Below are positions 1 through 9,418 of a stretch of DNA of 64,000 nucleotides, piece by piece (position 1 is the first letter of the stretch; the number at the start of each line of letters is the position of its first letter). This DNA is from Lyophyllum atratum (lineage: Eukaryota; Basidiomycota; Agaricomycetes; Agaricales; Lyophyllaceae). A program made the translations under genes and the position numbers. The DNA lies in assembly GCA_014905825.1 (NCBI GenBank), contig JACGCN010000032.1, forward strand, positions 310,001 through 374,000. The letters run 5' to 3'. Below the pieces are notes generated by a model that saw nothing but the letters and a program-made list of their open reading frames with translations, ran no database searches and was not told the origin of the DNA.

Positions 1-958
1 TTAAGCCTGTCGCCGACCATGATTGTTCGTTCGGGGTTATAGTGGACTCTGCAAATAGGCAATTAGGTCCCACAGAGCGTGGCGCGTTCCTGGGAGGTGA
101 CTGACTTGGCGTTGATACAGTCTAGCATCGTCTTCGACGGCTTGCCCGTGCACACTGGATTTCTGCCTAGTGCGTATCGGAGTGGAGCACTGATCGATCC
201 TGCCCCTGGCAACAGACCGTCGGCACTTGGATAGGTACTGTCCTCGTTGGTGGCTATAAATTGACAATCAGCGTTACGCGTCAGATACTGGTACGCCTTG
301 GAGATCTTCGTGTAGTTGATCTGGGTGTCGAGGCCACAGACGACAGCTGCGACATCGGGATCAAGGGTGAAGTTCGAAAGAGAGAATGGTTCCAGAGTGC
401 AGTCCGCGGGATCCTGTCGGACGTTCCTGTCAGAATGTCATGGGGAATCTGGCGCATGTGAGCGTACCGTGCCACCTAGAGTAGTGAAGCCTTCTTCGTG
501 CAGTTCTTCTTCCAAGCCAATCATGCCTATAACATAGACCTTCTTCGTTTTCGGCAGTTTTACCACGGTAGATAGGTAGATCGCTGCTGCATATGCCGAG
601 CCGTATATCTCGTCCTTTGAACGGTGTTAGTGGCATCCAGGCTCTACTGATCCGCACTCACCACATGTGCTTGTACCCCCAGCTGGTCAAATTTGCCTTT
701 GTAGCTCTTCCTGGATTTCGTGGCGTTGTTCGTAACAAAGAGGACTTTCTTTCCTTGTGGACATTGTATCAGTGACATGGCCCCAGATGTGAAGAGTTCT
801 GGATGCTCACCTTTACGCCGCAACATTTCCAGGACATCCACAGCCCCATCGATCAAGCGATCGCCGTGCCAGAGCACACCATCACAGTCGAACATCCATG
901 TATCATACCTGTCCAAAAGAGCGGCATACTGCTGGGCAGTTGAAAGGCGAGTGCTCAT
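1..958 (-). CDS. PHO13: 4-nitrophenylphosphatase / phosphoglycolate phosphatase (HAD family), 3' end beyond the window
   Basis: HAD-superfamily phosphatase of the Pho13/PGP type, a cytosolic enzyme that removes phosphate from 2-phosphoglycolate and related by-products of glycolysis. The start ATG at 958 opens an N-terminus that carries the nucleophile motif DCDGVLWHG, followed across a short intron (about 754-811) by KKVLFVTNNATKSR, the usual second HAD motif. Later exons read GSAYAAAIYLSTVVKLP, then FTLDPDVAAVVCGLDTQINY, LLPGAGSISAPLRYALGR, and finally NPERTIMVGDRL at the window edge, which is the Mg-binding motif IV. Introns near 590-655, 419-475 and 59-115 were placed by GT/AG and phase. 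All expected family blocks are in order and no break was seen. Only the last roughly 40-60 residues lie outside the window. The gene is followed upstream by a gene-free stretch. Confidence 0.9.
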
Positions 959-2222
959 AATAGGCCGAAGGGTCGGTCAGCTTGAGAGGGAGAGTCCGAT
1001 TCGGAACTCCGATAATTTTTGATCAGGGGTTGACCGACAACTGTCACCGCGCCCGGCTAGCCTGCGACTGCCTTCGACATCCCCTACTGCGATAATTTAG
1101 AAAGGTTTGGCTAAACATCTACCTCACTCACAACATGGAACTCCGGTGACCTGGGAACAGCTGGGAACTCGACGCGGCTACCTAATGGAATTTTGCGTCT
1201 CCACCTGATGTCCGAGTCAATGATGCTCCGACTTGACGTCGACGGTTGCTTGGTGGGCGCGCTCTTCCATGACACATGTCCCCCCTCGCTTCCACAGACT
1301 CGTTCCAGCTATTTTTTGGTCTGCGCACAGTGGAGATTAACACAAGATTAATGCCAACGATGGCGCCTCTTTACTTACCCCCTAACCGTCCATCTCGACA
1401 AGCGACAATATCGTGGGCTGACCTTACCCTAAACGGCTAGGCAGGGCGCATTCTTACTTTCTCCTGACAACAGAAGCCTCCTACGCTCCCATTCTCGCCG
1501 TCCAGCTTCGAACTTCGGACCTATTTTCGATGTGGCTGAAAATAGTAACAGGTGCGTCCGTGCCTCGCGATACACGAGACTGGTCAGTCTTATATGGTAC
1601 TGTCAAAAGGCATCCCATGCATATCCCTAGAGACCGTCTACCTTCTGCTGATCGCCGGGATCACGCCGGGCTTGTCCGAATGAAGTGGGACGCCTCCATG
1701 TTACCCACCAACGATTGACCGATGATCCGTATGATTATATCATCCTCGTAGCCTCAGCTCTTAGTCGTGGAAAGTATTCCATAGTCGGCCTTCAGCCTCC
1801 GAGCTTAGTGGGAGCTCCGCGGCGAAAGGGATTTTGAACGCTTGATCTTTGGGGGAAATCCTGACCTCCTGTCTGGCGCCTCCATGCCATTCAGGGAATC
1901 CTCTTGTTTTCGGTTCAATATATTCCTGGATCCTCTCGGCGTATACCCAGACCTTTCGTTGGTTTCAACAACATCGGCCATAATCGCATATAAAAATGTG
2001 GACCAGCATCGCATTCTCGGGGCACGCCAATGTTTCGGTTCCCCACCTGCTGTTCCACGTGGTGTTTTGCTGGGGGTCCTGTGGCAACAAAAAGACATTT
2101 GGAGTAAATTTCTAGAAAACCGGTGGGGTGTCCCTGCTACACTCGAATTCGCCGGTGCCCACGCTCTCTGACCACGGATGCGCATTGTGATGATTTCAAT
2201 AATATGGGTCTCTATCTACAGG
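959..2222. other. intergenic stretch with no recognisable gene
   Basis: About 1.26 kb between the start of the PHO13-like gene and the end of the transaldolase-like gene. Short open frames exist, including a pair that overlap on opposite strands at 1805-2185. None shows a recognisable domain, plausible introns or biased composition. The stretch must contain the PHO13-like promoter and the 3' UTR of its neighbour. I see no RNA gene or repeat. Confidence 0.5.
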
Positions 2223-3795
2223 CTAAAATACATCATCAGCATCTTGCTCGCCATACAATTCTTCCAGTCCGAGGTCTTTGGAAAGGCTCCGCTCGCGCCG
2301 CACATTTTTGGGCTCTGCATCGTCCGCGCCCTTGCTTCTACGTTTCTTGCAAGGCGGCCCGTACAAGGTCTTGATATCCAGGGTCCTCAAATCCCACTGT
2401 CTCGCCACCTCCTTTCCAACGATTTCTTCAATGTCGTCCATTTGGGCTTTCATTTCGCCGAGGGGGACGAAGAGCGTGGCTGCAACCATGCTTCGTGTTT
2501 CAGCAGACATGGCGTCCATGAATCCCGTTTTGGCCGAGAGAAGTGATGTGGGATACTGTGCCTGTCGAGCCCGCAGGTGGGCCGAAGGAGAAGTATCCGG
2601 TGTAGATTTCGGAATGCATGACCGTCGCAAGCCGTCGGCCTGATCTTTCGAAATACAGATGGCGTCGAATGCGGCAAGGGGCCCTAACTCCGATAGCTTC
2701 AAGATCAATACAGTCTTGTCAGCCAAAGCTGTCGGATGCTGTGGTCACTTGACGTACCGCTCGAAATTCTGATCCTATGACTTTGGTCTTGATTCCGTGA
2801 AGCTTGAAGTATTCGAGTGTGGACTGGATTGTTTCGACACCTGGGTGGACAGAGAGATCTTCGTAGACGGCCTTCCGCTTCCGCTCATACCAATCGAGCA
2901 GCTGTTTCGCACTTCTGAGCACACAACCTCCAGCGATTGAACTACTGTTCAACACTCACGCGGCCAACGGGAACAGTTATCGTCGTTGCTCCTGCTTCTG
3001 CGCATGCTGCGGCGTGGAGAAGTCCGGAGACTAAGTAAAGGTTTGTGTGAATCCCATGCTCGCTTTCAAGCTCGTGCGCGGCTTGCAATCCCTCCATCGT
3101 GGCTGGTATCTATCGCGGTCATTGATGGTCTTCAGCTTTATTCGCGAGTAGCGATAAATATACGCACACTGATAATGACCTTGTCCCTGCGGATACCTTT
3201 CTCCTCGAAAAGAGAAACCAGGCGCTGGGCGATTCTTACCATCGAGGATGCGTCATTATGTTTGCGTGGATCTACGATCGTAAAATGGGGTCCGTCCACT
3301 CGATAAAGAATAATGTTCCCCAGTTCAAACAGCTATGGTCCGCGTCATTCTGATGTGATGATAGGGATGGTGACGGGAACACGCACAAATCGCTCGAGTG
3401 ACGCTTTCACGAGTCTTGTATTAGAAATACGACGCCTGACACTAAGGTTTGTTAGCCATCGGACTTCGTCGACCGATGGTACTTTTGGAGACTTACCGCT
3501 CGTCAAGTGTTTGTTTCACTGCCGTCCAGACGTGATAAAACACACTCTCCGCGTCAATAGCCCCAATAATGCTCCTTGGATTTATTGCTGTGCCATGGAA
3601 GTCATGCAGTCCGAGCGCTTGTTAAGATCAGTCATCCGCAACAAGTGGACATAGAGAAGATGATATACTCTCGAAGTCTAATGTATCTCCTATAAGCGCG
3701 ATGTCGCGATCCTTGACCAGCTTCATTGCTGTAGTAGTGATACTAGTAATCGAGGATATGTCGGCGTTTTTGTCGGGGCGAGATCTGGAAGGCAT
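2223..3795 (-). CDS. transaldolase-family protein with altered active site
   Basis: TIM-barrel aldolase of the transaldolase family. True transaldolases move a three-carbon ketol unit in the pentose-phosphate pathway through a Schiff base on lysine. Spliced exons give, in order: LVKDRDIALIGDTLDFE, LHDFHGTAINPRSIIGAI, VFYHVWTAVKQTLDER, VDPRKHNDASSMVRIAQRL, ATMEGLQAAHELESEHGIH, AACAEAGATTITVPVGR, LLDWYERKRK, and LGPLAAFDAICISKDQADGL. These match the family's DWYK, ACAEAG and ISPK-like blocks in position. The codon expected for the Schiff-base lysine (family: IKIASTWEG) reads serine (IISIPATMEG). The catalytic aspartate motif (family: DATTNPS) reads HGTAINPR. The C-terminal part, starting near position 2460, is longer than usual and basic, ending in DADDVF. 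ATG at 3795 is taken as the start, with an internal ATG possible. It is probably expressed (no frame breaks once introns are removed), but ordinary transaldolase activity is doubtful. Confidence 0.75.
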
Positions 3796-4384
3796 AACGT
3801 TGGCGATAGATTTACTGCAATTACAACTGCGTGTTGAAGTCGAGATTCAGGGTGGGTAGTAACTCAAGAGAGATGATCTGTGGACACGATTTTCAGACTT
3901 ATAATGATTTGCGAACAATGAGCCTCAACCGTGGCCGTGGCCAGAGCTCTGAGCCACTGAAACAGACAAAGAGATACATCAGCCGCGGTGCTCGAATTTC
4001 TTGGCTTGCGATGGTCAGAGACGGCTCTTGCTAAGGTGGTGGCCAAGAGGGCCAGCCACCGGTCAATTACTTACCATTGTCGAGATATGTTACCGGGTAT
4101 CATCACCAGGCCATGCCGTTAGTAGGGTGCGTGTCGATCGATATACCAGATCTGGCCGGTGACCTTCCGAGCTTCTCTGTCCCATGTCCAATTAACCTTC
4201 TGAACCATTTCAATCTCTTACACCGTTACGCAACAACGAGAATGTATTCGATATATGACACACTATCACTTTATACATCGAGGCAGCGAATAGTCCTGGA
4301 CAGCAATTGACATGAGAAATAAGCAAGAAAGGAAGAATGTAGGGTATATTCTAGAGGTTAGCACATAGCCGAAATAAAAAAACA
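3796..4384. other. intergenic stretch, nothing recognised
   Basis: About 590 bp between the transaldolase-like start and the bZIP stop codon. Overlapping open frames of 60-77 codons on both strands look random and have no family resemblance. It should contain the transaldolase-like promoter and the bZIP 3' UTR. Confidence 0.5.
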
Positions 4385-5550
4385 CTACCGATGCAAATGA
4401 CCACGCTCTGACGAGTACGTGTGCCAATGGTTTTCCATCCCATGGCTGGTGTGTTCATGCGTGTACGGATCGGACGGAGGTAATGGATAGTGACCATTAT
4501 TTTGTTGGTGGTGTGATGACTTATAGCGAACGTGAGCGTGGCCTCGAGCAGGATAAGATAAAATTGAGGTCTTACGGCATAATGGTCCTCCTCCACCTTG
4601 ACGGATCCATAGTGGTTATGCCGAGGGGCATAATTTGAGAGGGTTTGAGGTCCTGCCATGGAGGATGGTCGATGGTTCACAGGTGAATGTAGAGGCTCTT
4701 GCATCTGGGCGGGCTGCATGAAAGTGAACGTCACTAGGATCCGATGAAGCCTCTACGTGCACTTATGCCACAGAGTAGCGTTCGTGTAGATGAAATAACA
4801 CTCGCCGAAAATGGAGGGCTTGATGTAGCGCTCGACCCTGAAGGGGTATTAGGCATCTGGAACGCTGGAGCATGCAGATTGAACATAGGCGACGGGCCAG
4901 AAACGCCATGTGGGTTAGAAGGCGTATACGAATAGTGATGGGTCATCGGCTGAGGAATGGTGAGTGGCGGTGGGCGAATGGGGTCGCCACCATGAGGGGG
5001 CGTGTCGCTGGGGCTCTGAAAACGAAGCATGTTAAGCGCCGCCTTCAAGCACAAGAGGAAGGATCGTGCCATGTATGCTCCCTCAACATCCCCGGCCACT
5101 TTCTTCCTCTTGTACTCACGATCACGATCACAAAGACGCACATCTTGGAAAGTCGAAACAGAATCTCGACGAGGTATTTCCATGGGTAGACCCCTTCCAC
5201 CAGATTCAGTCAACATTCGCCGCAGGTCTTCGTTCTCTTTTTCTAATCGTGCGTTTTCCTGTTCTAATTCTCGAATCCGTATAAGCGGCGGCGGGAGTGC
5301 TGAAACATCTTCATGCGTAAAGCCGAGAGCTGTTTGGAGCTTGGTCACGGTTGTTTCTAACTGAAGGACCGTATGCGTTGCGTCAGTCAAGAATACACAG
5401 AGAGTAAGGTCTAAAGACCGAGCAATAATGGAGACGAACCTGCTCGATGTAAGCTTTTCGTTTTGCGCGATGTCTTGCCTGAGCTTTGGCGTTACGGCTT
5501 CGTTCAGGGCGTTCTGAGTGCGACGTGTGGTGGTGGTTGATAGACGACAT
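4385..5550 (-). CDS. bZIP transcription factor
   Basis: Basic leucine-zipper DNA-binding protein. ATG at 5550 starts a histidine-rich lead followed by the basic region RSRNAKAQARHRAKRKAYIE, which contains the bZIP signature N-x7-R. An intron of about 77 nt (5364-5440) joins it in frame to LETTVTKLQTALGF and a second coil, IRELEQENARLEKENEDLRR. The middle is rich in Pro, Ser and His, as in activation regions. The C-terminus needs two more introns. One removes about 4698-4750 (joining to PAQMQEPLHSPVNHRP), and one removes 4520-4575. The last exon then reads HHQQNNGHYPLPPSDPYT and ends SERGHLHR at the TAG at 4385. Another intron near 5035-5100 is possible. The basic region resembles a bZIP group common in mushrooms. 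Target genes cannot be told from sequence. Confidence 0.8.
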
Positions 5551-6119
5551 CACGTTATAACGTAAGGTAGGGGAAAGGAATCGGGGTCTGGACAGATGAG
5601 AAAGCACCTGAACTTATATCAAGTGGGGGTTTCGGACGATTAGGTTTGAGACTTTGGGCTTTCGAATTTCCCAAACCCTGTGTTTGTCGTATTCCCGATT
5701 GTTCGCTTTCCTCGATCAGGCGAAGAGCCCTTAAACTGGACGGACGACCCTGGGAGATGAGTTGCTCGTTCCATTAGTCCATTTAGATTCTCCTGGATGT
5801 AGCCAAAACGATTGTTTGATCTATATTGCGATACTTCTCCCTATTCAAGGTGCATCTTGGATTTGTGGTCTGTAATTCCGATTGTTTTCTGGAACCTGGA
5901 CAATCCGGTGCTTCCCTTTCTCCTGGATGAGTCTTCTAAGACACGATACCGATTGTTAGCAATTTGCCGTATCGGCAATGCGGCCGTTGCATCTTGAAGA
6001 TTTTGAGTGCCTGAAGGTGCTTCTTTTGATCGGGGATCATTACAGAAATCGCAAGTTGCCAGGAAGTTGATGCGCGCTGGAAGGACCCCCGAAAGCGCCC
6101 TAAGCGACCTGATCCCAGT
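5551..6119. other. bZIP upstream region and edge of a repeat element
   Basis: Probable bZIP promoter followed from about 6030 by one flank of the CCGGATAAAAA repeat region. Open frames here are short and meaningless. A phrase containing GCTTTCGGGGGTCCT on the minus strand (around 6082-6096) recurs on the plus strand near 6949-6963. No gene is seen. Confidence 0.4.
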
Positions 6120-6262
6120 CCGGATAAGAAATGGGGAATTTCGAAGTTGATCCAACAGGTCTGTCCGGATAAAAACTCGCGAAATTCGGTCGAAATCCTT
6201 GAGCACGGCGTCCGGATAAAAATCACCAGGTGCCAACCTCTGATTGCTGACCGGATAAATAT
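6120..6262. repeat. cluster A of CCGGATAAAAA motifs (four copies)
   Basis: Four copies of a short motif, consensus CCGGATAAAAA, start at 6120 (CCGGATAAGAA), 6165, 6212 and 6251 (CCGGATAAATA), all on the plus strand and spaced 39-47 bp apart. The flank at about 6080-6115, read on the minus strand, matches the flank of cluster B on the plus strand. The two clusters therefore sit at the ends of one region in an inverted arrangement. Such clusters resemble the subterminal transposase-binding repeats of some DNA transposons, but that is inference. Confidence 0.6.
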
Positions 6263-6496
6263 TGGGCGAAATGAAGGGGCAGCACGAGGTTCGATCCTGT
6301 GGTCCTGTGGAGGAAACCAGCAAGTTAATCAAGCACTTGAGCTACTATACTACGCTACATATTTCACATTTGCCTTTAAACATAATCATCGCCGTATAGC
6401 AGAGCATTACGCAAATTTTCATGATTTGAAGGGGCCGGCTCGAGCTCTGATCAGCAACTCGCCATTCCACTGGGCTCCTATTAAGTACCCACCCAT

Positions 6497-6691
6497 GTGA
6501 AGCGCTTCGATTTCCTGCCTTCTTCGGCATTCCTTTGTGCGCTTTCTGAAGCCCTCGCTTCCATTGAGCATGGTTTAAAGGTATCAGAGACGGATTGGGG
6601 AGTCTTAAGGAAGTTGAATGAAGGCAAGGCGAGGGTGCTTGAGGCTGTCAAGGTGCTTCTTAAGCGCGAAACTAAGGCTAAAAAGCAATAG
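6497..6691 (+). CDS. small hypothetical ORF between the motif clusters
   Basis: 64-codon open frame with an ATG start and a composition like a small helical protein (IEHGLKVSETDWGVLRKLNE, ending RETKAKKQ). It lies between the two CCGGATAAAAA clusters and could be cargo or a remnant of a repeat element. No family is recognised and no flanking exons are obvious. It may equally be chance. Confidence 0.2.
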   Translation: MKRFDFLPSSAFLCALSEALASIEHGLKVSETDWGVLRKLNEGKARVLEAVKVLLKRETKAKKQ

Positions 6692-6831
6692 GACATGTAT
6701 CGACGTGCACAGTTGGTAGACAAATGTTATAACTAGTCTTGACCCCTCTCTCAGACGTCCTGAGGGCCCCTGACAATGGGCCGCGCAGCGGAGGAAAATT
6801 TTGGGAAAAAATGGATGCCTGATGTAGGGGT

Positions 6832-6910
6832 CCGGATAAAAATCCACCTTTTGGGAGGGCTGATTCGCCGACCGGATAAAAACCTGGCCAAAAGTGTCCG
6901 GATAAAAATC
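6832..6910. repeat. cluster B of CCGGATAAAAA motifs (three copies)
   Basis: Copies of CCGGATAAAAA start at 6832, 6872 and 6898. Just to the right, about 6929-6965 carries GGGATCAG followed by GCTTTCGGGGGTCCT, the phrase that also flanks cluster A in the opposite orientation. The motifs keep the same strand in both clusters although the outer flanks are inverted. This is not a simple palindromic element. Confidence 0.6.
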
Positions 6911-7020
6911 GCGGATTTTGGCTGATTTGGGATCAGACATTTTGGGTGGCTTTCGGGGGTCCTGCGCTGGACGCATTCGAATTTCGGAGACGTATGAAAG
7001 GAAGCAAATTTCGAACTCAT

Positions 7021-9418
7021 CACTCCGCGCTATTGGTCCAAGCTTGGCAATAATTCCAGATATCATCCTGTCTAAACGGTTTAGTGGCGTCCATTCTGTC
7101 GCCAGATCAACGAAGTATACTTGTGCTGGGGACAGTCTCCCTCTTTAATGGTCGACCCCTCGGACCCATGGAACAATCAGTATGACTTCTCGCAACAATC
7201 CGAGTGTGCCCAAATCAGGTGGGGCATGCCACGCGATCGCCCATAAAGTCTCCCTTGATGACAAGAGGGATGACTTACCTCTCATATTTGCAGATATTAG
7301 ATAAGTCCTGAGATATACAGGATACGGGCCGTTCAACTTGCTACCAGATATTATCCAGCAGGAGCATTGAAGTTATTTTCTCGCTAAGGATCGGGGACCA
7401 CAAACTTTATCAGAATGATTATCTCCATGTAGAGAATGACCCCTTCATGGATTCCACGACGGGTTTCTTTGATCAGAATTCTGTTTGGTCTTGGAATGGC
7501 GCGTTTAAGCCCACACTTTGCGACGGAGAGTGGAAATATTCATATCGAACGTTAGAATGTGTCGATGACCGAATTCAAAAGTTAACGTGGCGTTCGACTA
7601 TTACCTGCTGCATTGGCCCCCTTTTCCAATTGACTGTCCAATTCCCTTCTAAGCCTTATCGACTTCGTGTTGGGCCGAAAGTAACTGTATCCACGTGCAG
7701 AAACAGGCATTCCGTCCATCACGGTGAGCGACTTCTGATTTAATAACCCTGGCAGGAAGTTGAGTGATTTGACTTGGAGTAAATGAGCTGTTTGCGAATT
7801 GAAGCAGCTTAAAATGTGTCCCGAGTAGCTATGTGGTCCAGTCTTCGCGAATTCTGATGATAACCTCGCCCCAACGTCGTCGTCGCAAATCCTTGACAAG
7901 ACACATCATCCTGGGATCGAAGATGCCTTTACCAGATAAGGAGAGAGCCGGTGGCGTCTCTACAGAACGTCTAGTCGCAGTGTAAGTGGCAGCTATGACG
8001 TGGATCGCAAGGAAATATGCGAAACAGGACGCCAGAGGTAGATGAATGTCAATTTTAAGTGTTCCAAAATTCATGGTATTAAGTGTTACCTCTTTCTTCA
8101 CTGTTAAGATCGTAGAAAAGCCATGTCTCCCTTTAGAACTCCCAGACAGATTGTGAGCCTTGGTGAAGATCACTAAAGCCGTGTCTACCGGTATCTGGAT
8201 GTCGCATGGGGACCAAGAAGTAAGTATCAGCGAGTAGCTCTCCAGCACCTTAGCAGAGCGCGAAGACCTTGCATTGACTCCGCGACGGCAAGCTTTACAT
8301 GTTCACATGCAGGCGTGTGCTGACTGTTCAACTTCTTATCAGGAATGCCAGGGTCGTGAATCCCAGGTAAATTATTGACCCAAAACTCCGTACCTTCGAC
8401 TAAATTGGGAGAGTCGTCGACAATGCACATAATGCTTGCATTCAATCCACGGATAGGAGGCATATTGAAACTGGCGTTTGAGTACTATTTCTCCGGGGTC
8501 TGTGAGAAACAAAAAGAGTGATTGATGACGGAGCGCCGACGCGTAGTCGTCCTGCCCGAGGGCCGATCCTTCTGACTTCCAAGCTACGCCTACCTGTCAA
8601 CTTTTGAAAGTCGTGGACTTCGACAGCGATCTGATGCCACGCTACGAGCGCATGGTATTCTGTGTTGTACTCGCATGTAAAACGGCCACTTGATCACTGG
8701 CCGGCAAACAAGTTCTGTGTCAGGACCGAGGACTCAATACTCAACAACCCTTCTTGGTGAAAGGTCGACGACATTGTAACATTCAGTATGTGGTAAGGAA
8801 TGACGCACCAAGCTCCATCCCCGTAATTGCTCGAAACTGCGCCCGTCTACCCCGCATTCCTCACCTAGTGCCTTCAGGTCGGCGACTTCATGTGTACGCC
8901 AACATCCGCGTGTAGCATCTCCGAGCTTCTGCATCATGTTTAGGTTAAAAGTCAACACGCTTACTTTGAGGGTGCTCGGTATCACGCGGACGGGAAGGCT
9001 GTCAAAATTCGGATAGACCTAGCCGTTGGATACAAGCAAGTCGGGAACGAGCTTGACAGCGGCAGGAATGTAGATTGCCTGCGGCTGCCTCCTTTCTGGT
9101 TGGTTGACAAGTACGCAGGGAGGGTCAACGGAGATCTCGATTGGCGACGAATGCAGGGTCAGCGGTACACACACAGGAACAAGAGGTGGGGCTCACATAG
9201 TATTATTCCCCCACCATCTGTATAATCTAATACACAACGAGGAGAAGATAGAAGATAGGCACCATAAATAATAGTCAGATTACAGGGGGCGAACGAGAGC
9301 GTCGGAGGCGGGTAGTCTGTACATGTTGTTCAAAAGCAAAGAATGAGAGTTGGTTGTCAAGGGTGGTAGCGCGAAGGGAAAGGTCACAGGACAGGTATAA
9401 AACATAACAACCTCGGGC
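7021..9418. other. gene-poor stretch with possible decayed exons
   Basis: About 2.4 kb without a confident gene. The minus-strand segment 8227-8463 reads NASIMCIVDDSPNLVEG and LPGIHDPGIPDKKLN. This faintly resembles the start of agaric secreted glycoproteins that begin with a short IVDDSP-like phrase. No consistent downstream exons could be joined, so a decayed fragment is likelier than a gene. Plus-strand 7447-7743 and minus-strand 7582-8248 and 8734-8985 are open but unrecognised. The 3' UTR of the TOF1-like gene should lie near 9250-9418. Confidence 0.3.

Noticed and set aside
1842..2185. Overlapping open frames on both strands of more than 100 codons
   Set aside because: No recognisable motif on either strand and no splice partners. 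Overlap on both strands suggests chance.
2710..2755. A 19-nt intron in the transaldolase-like gene
   Set aside because: Too short to splice. A GT-AG intron of about 61 nt from the same donor (ending TTGAAG) keeps phase and restores the conserved LAAFDAICISKD block.
6288..6300. GGTTCGATCCTG, resembling a tRNA T-loop/B box
   Set aside because: The flanking bases do not form a T stem, and no A box or acceptor stem could be placed around it.
6605..7066. Minus-strand frame with recurring FIRT/FYPD-like phrases (also 5841-6332)
   Set aside because: The repeating peptide is produced by the CCGGATAAAAA DNA motif read backwards. No protein family or splice structure.
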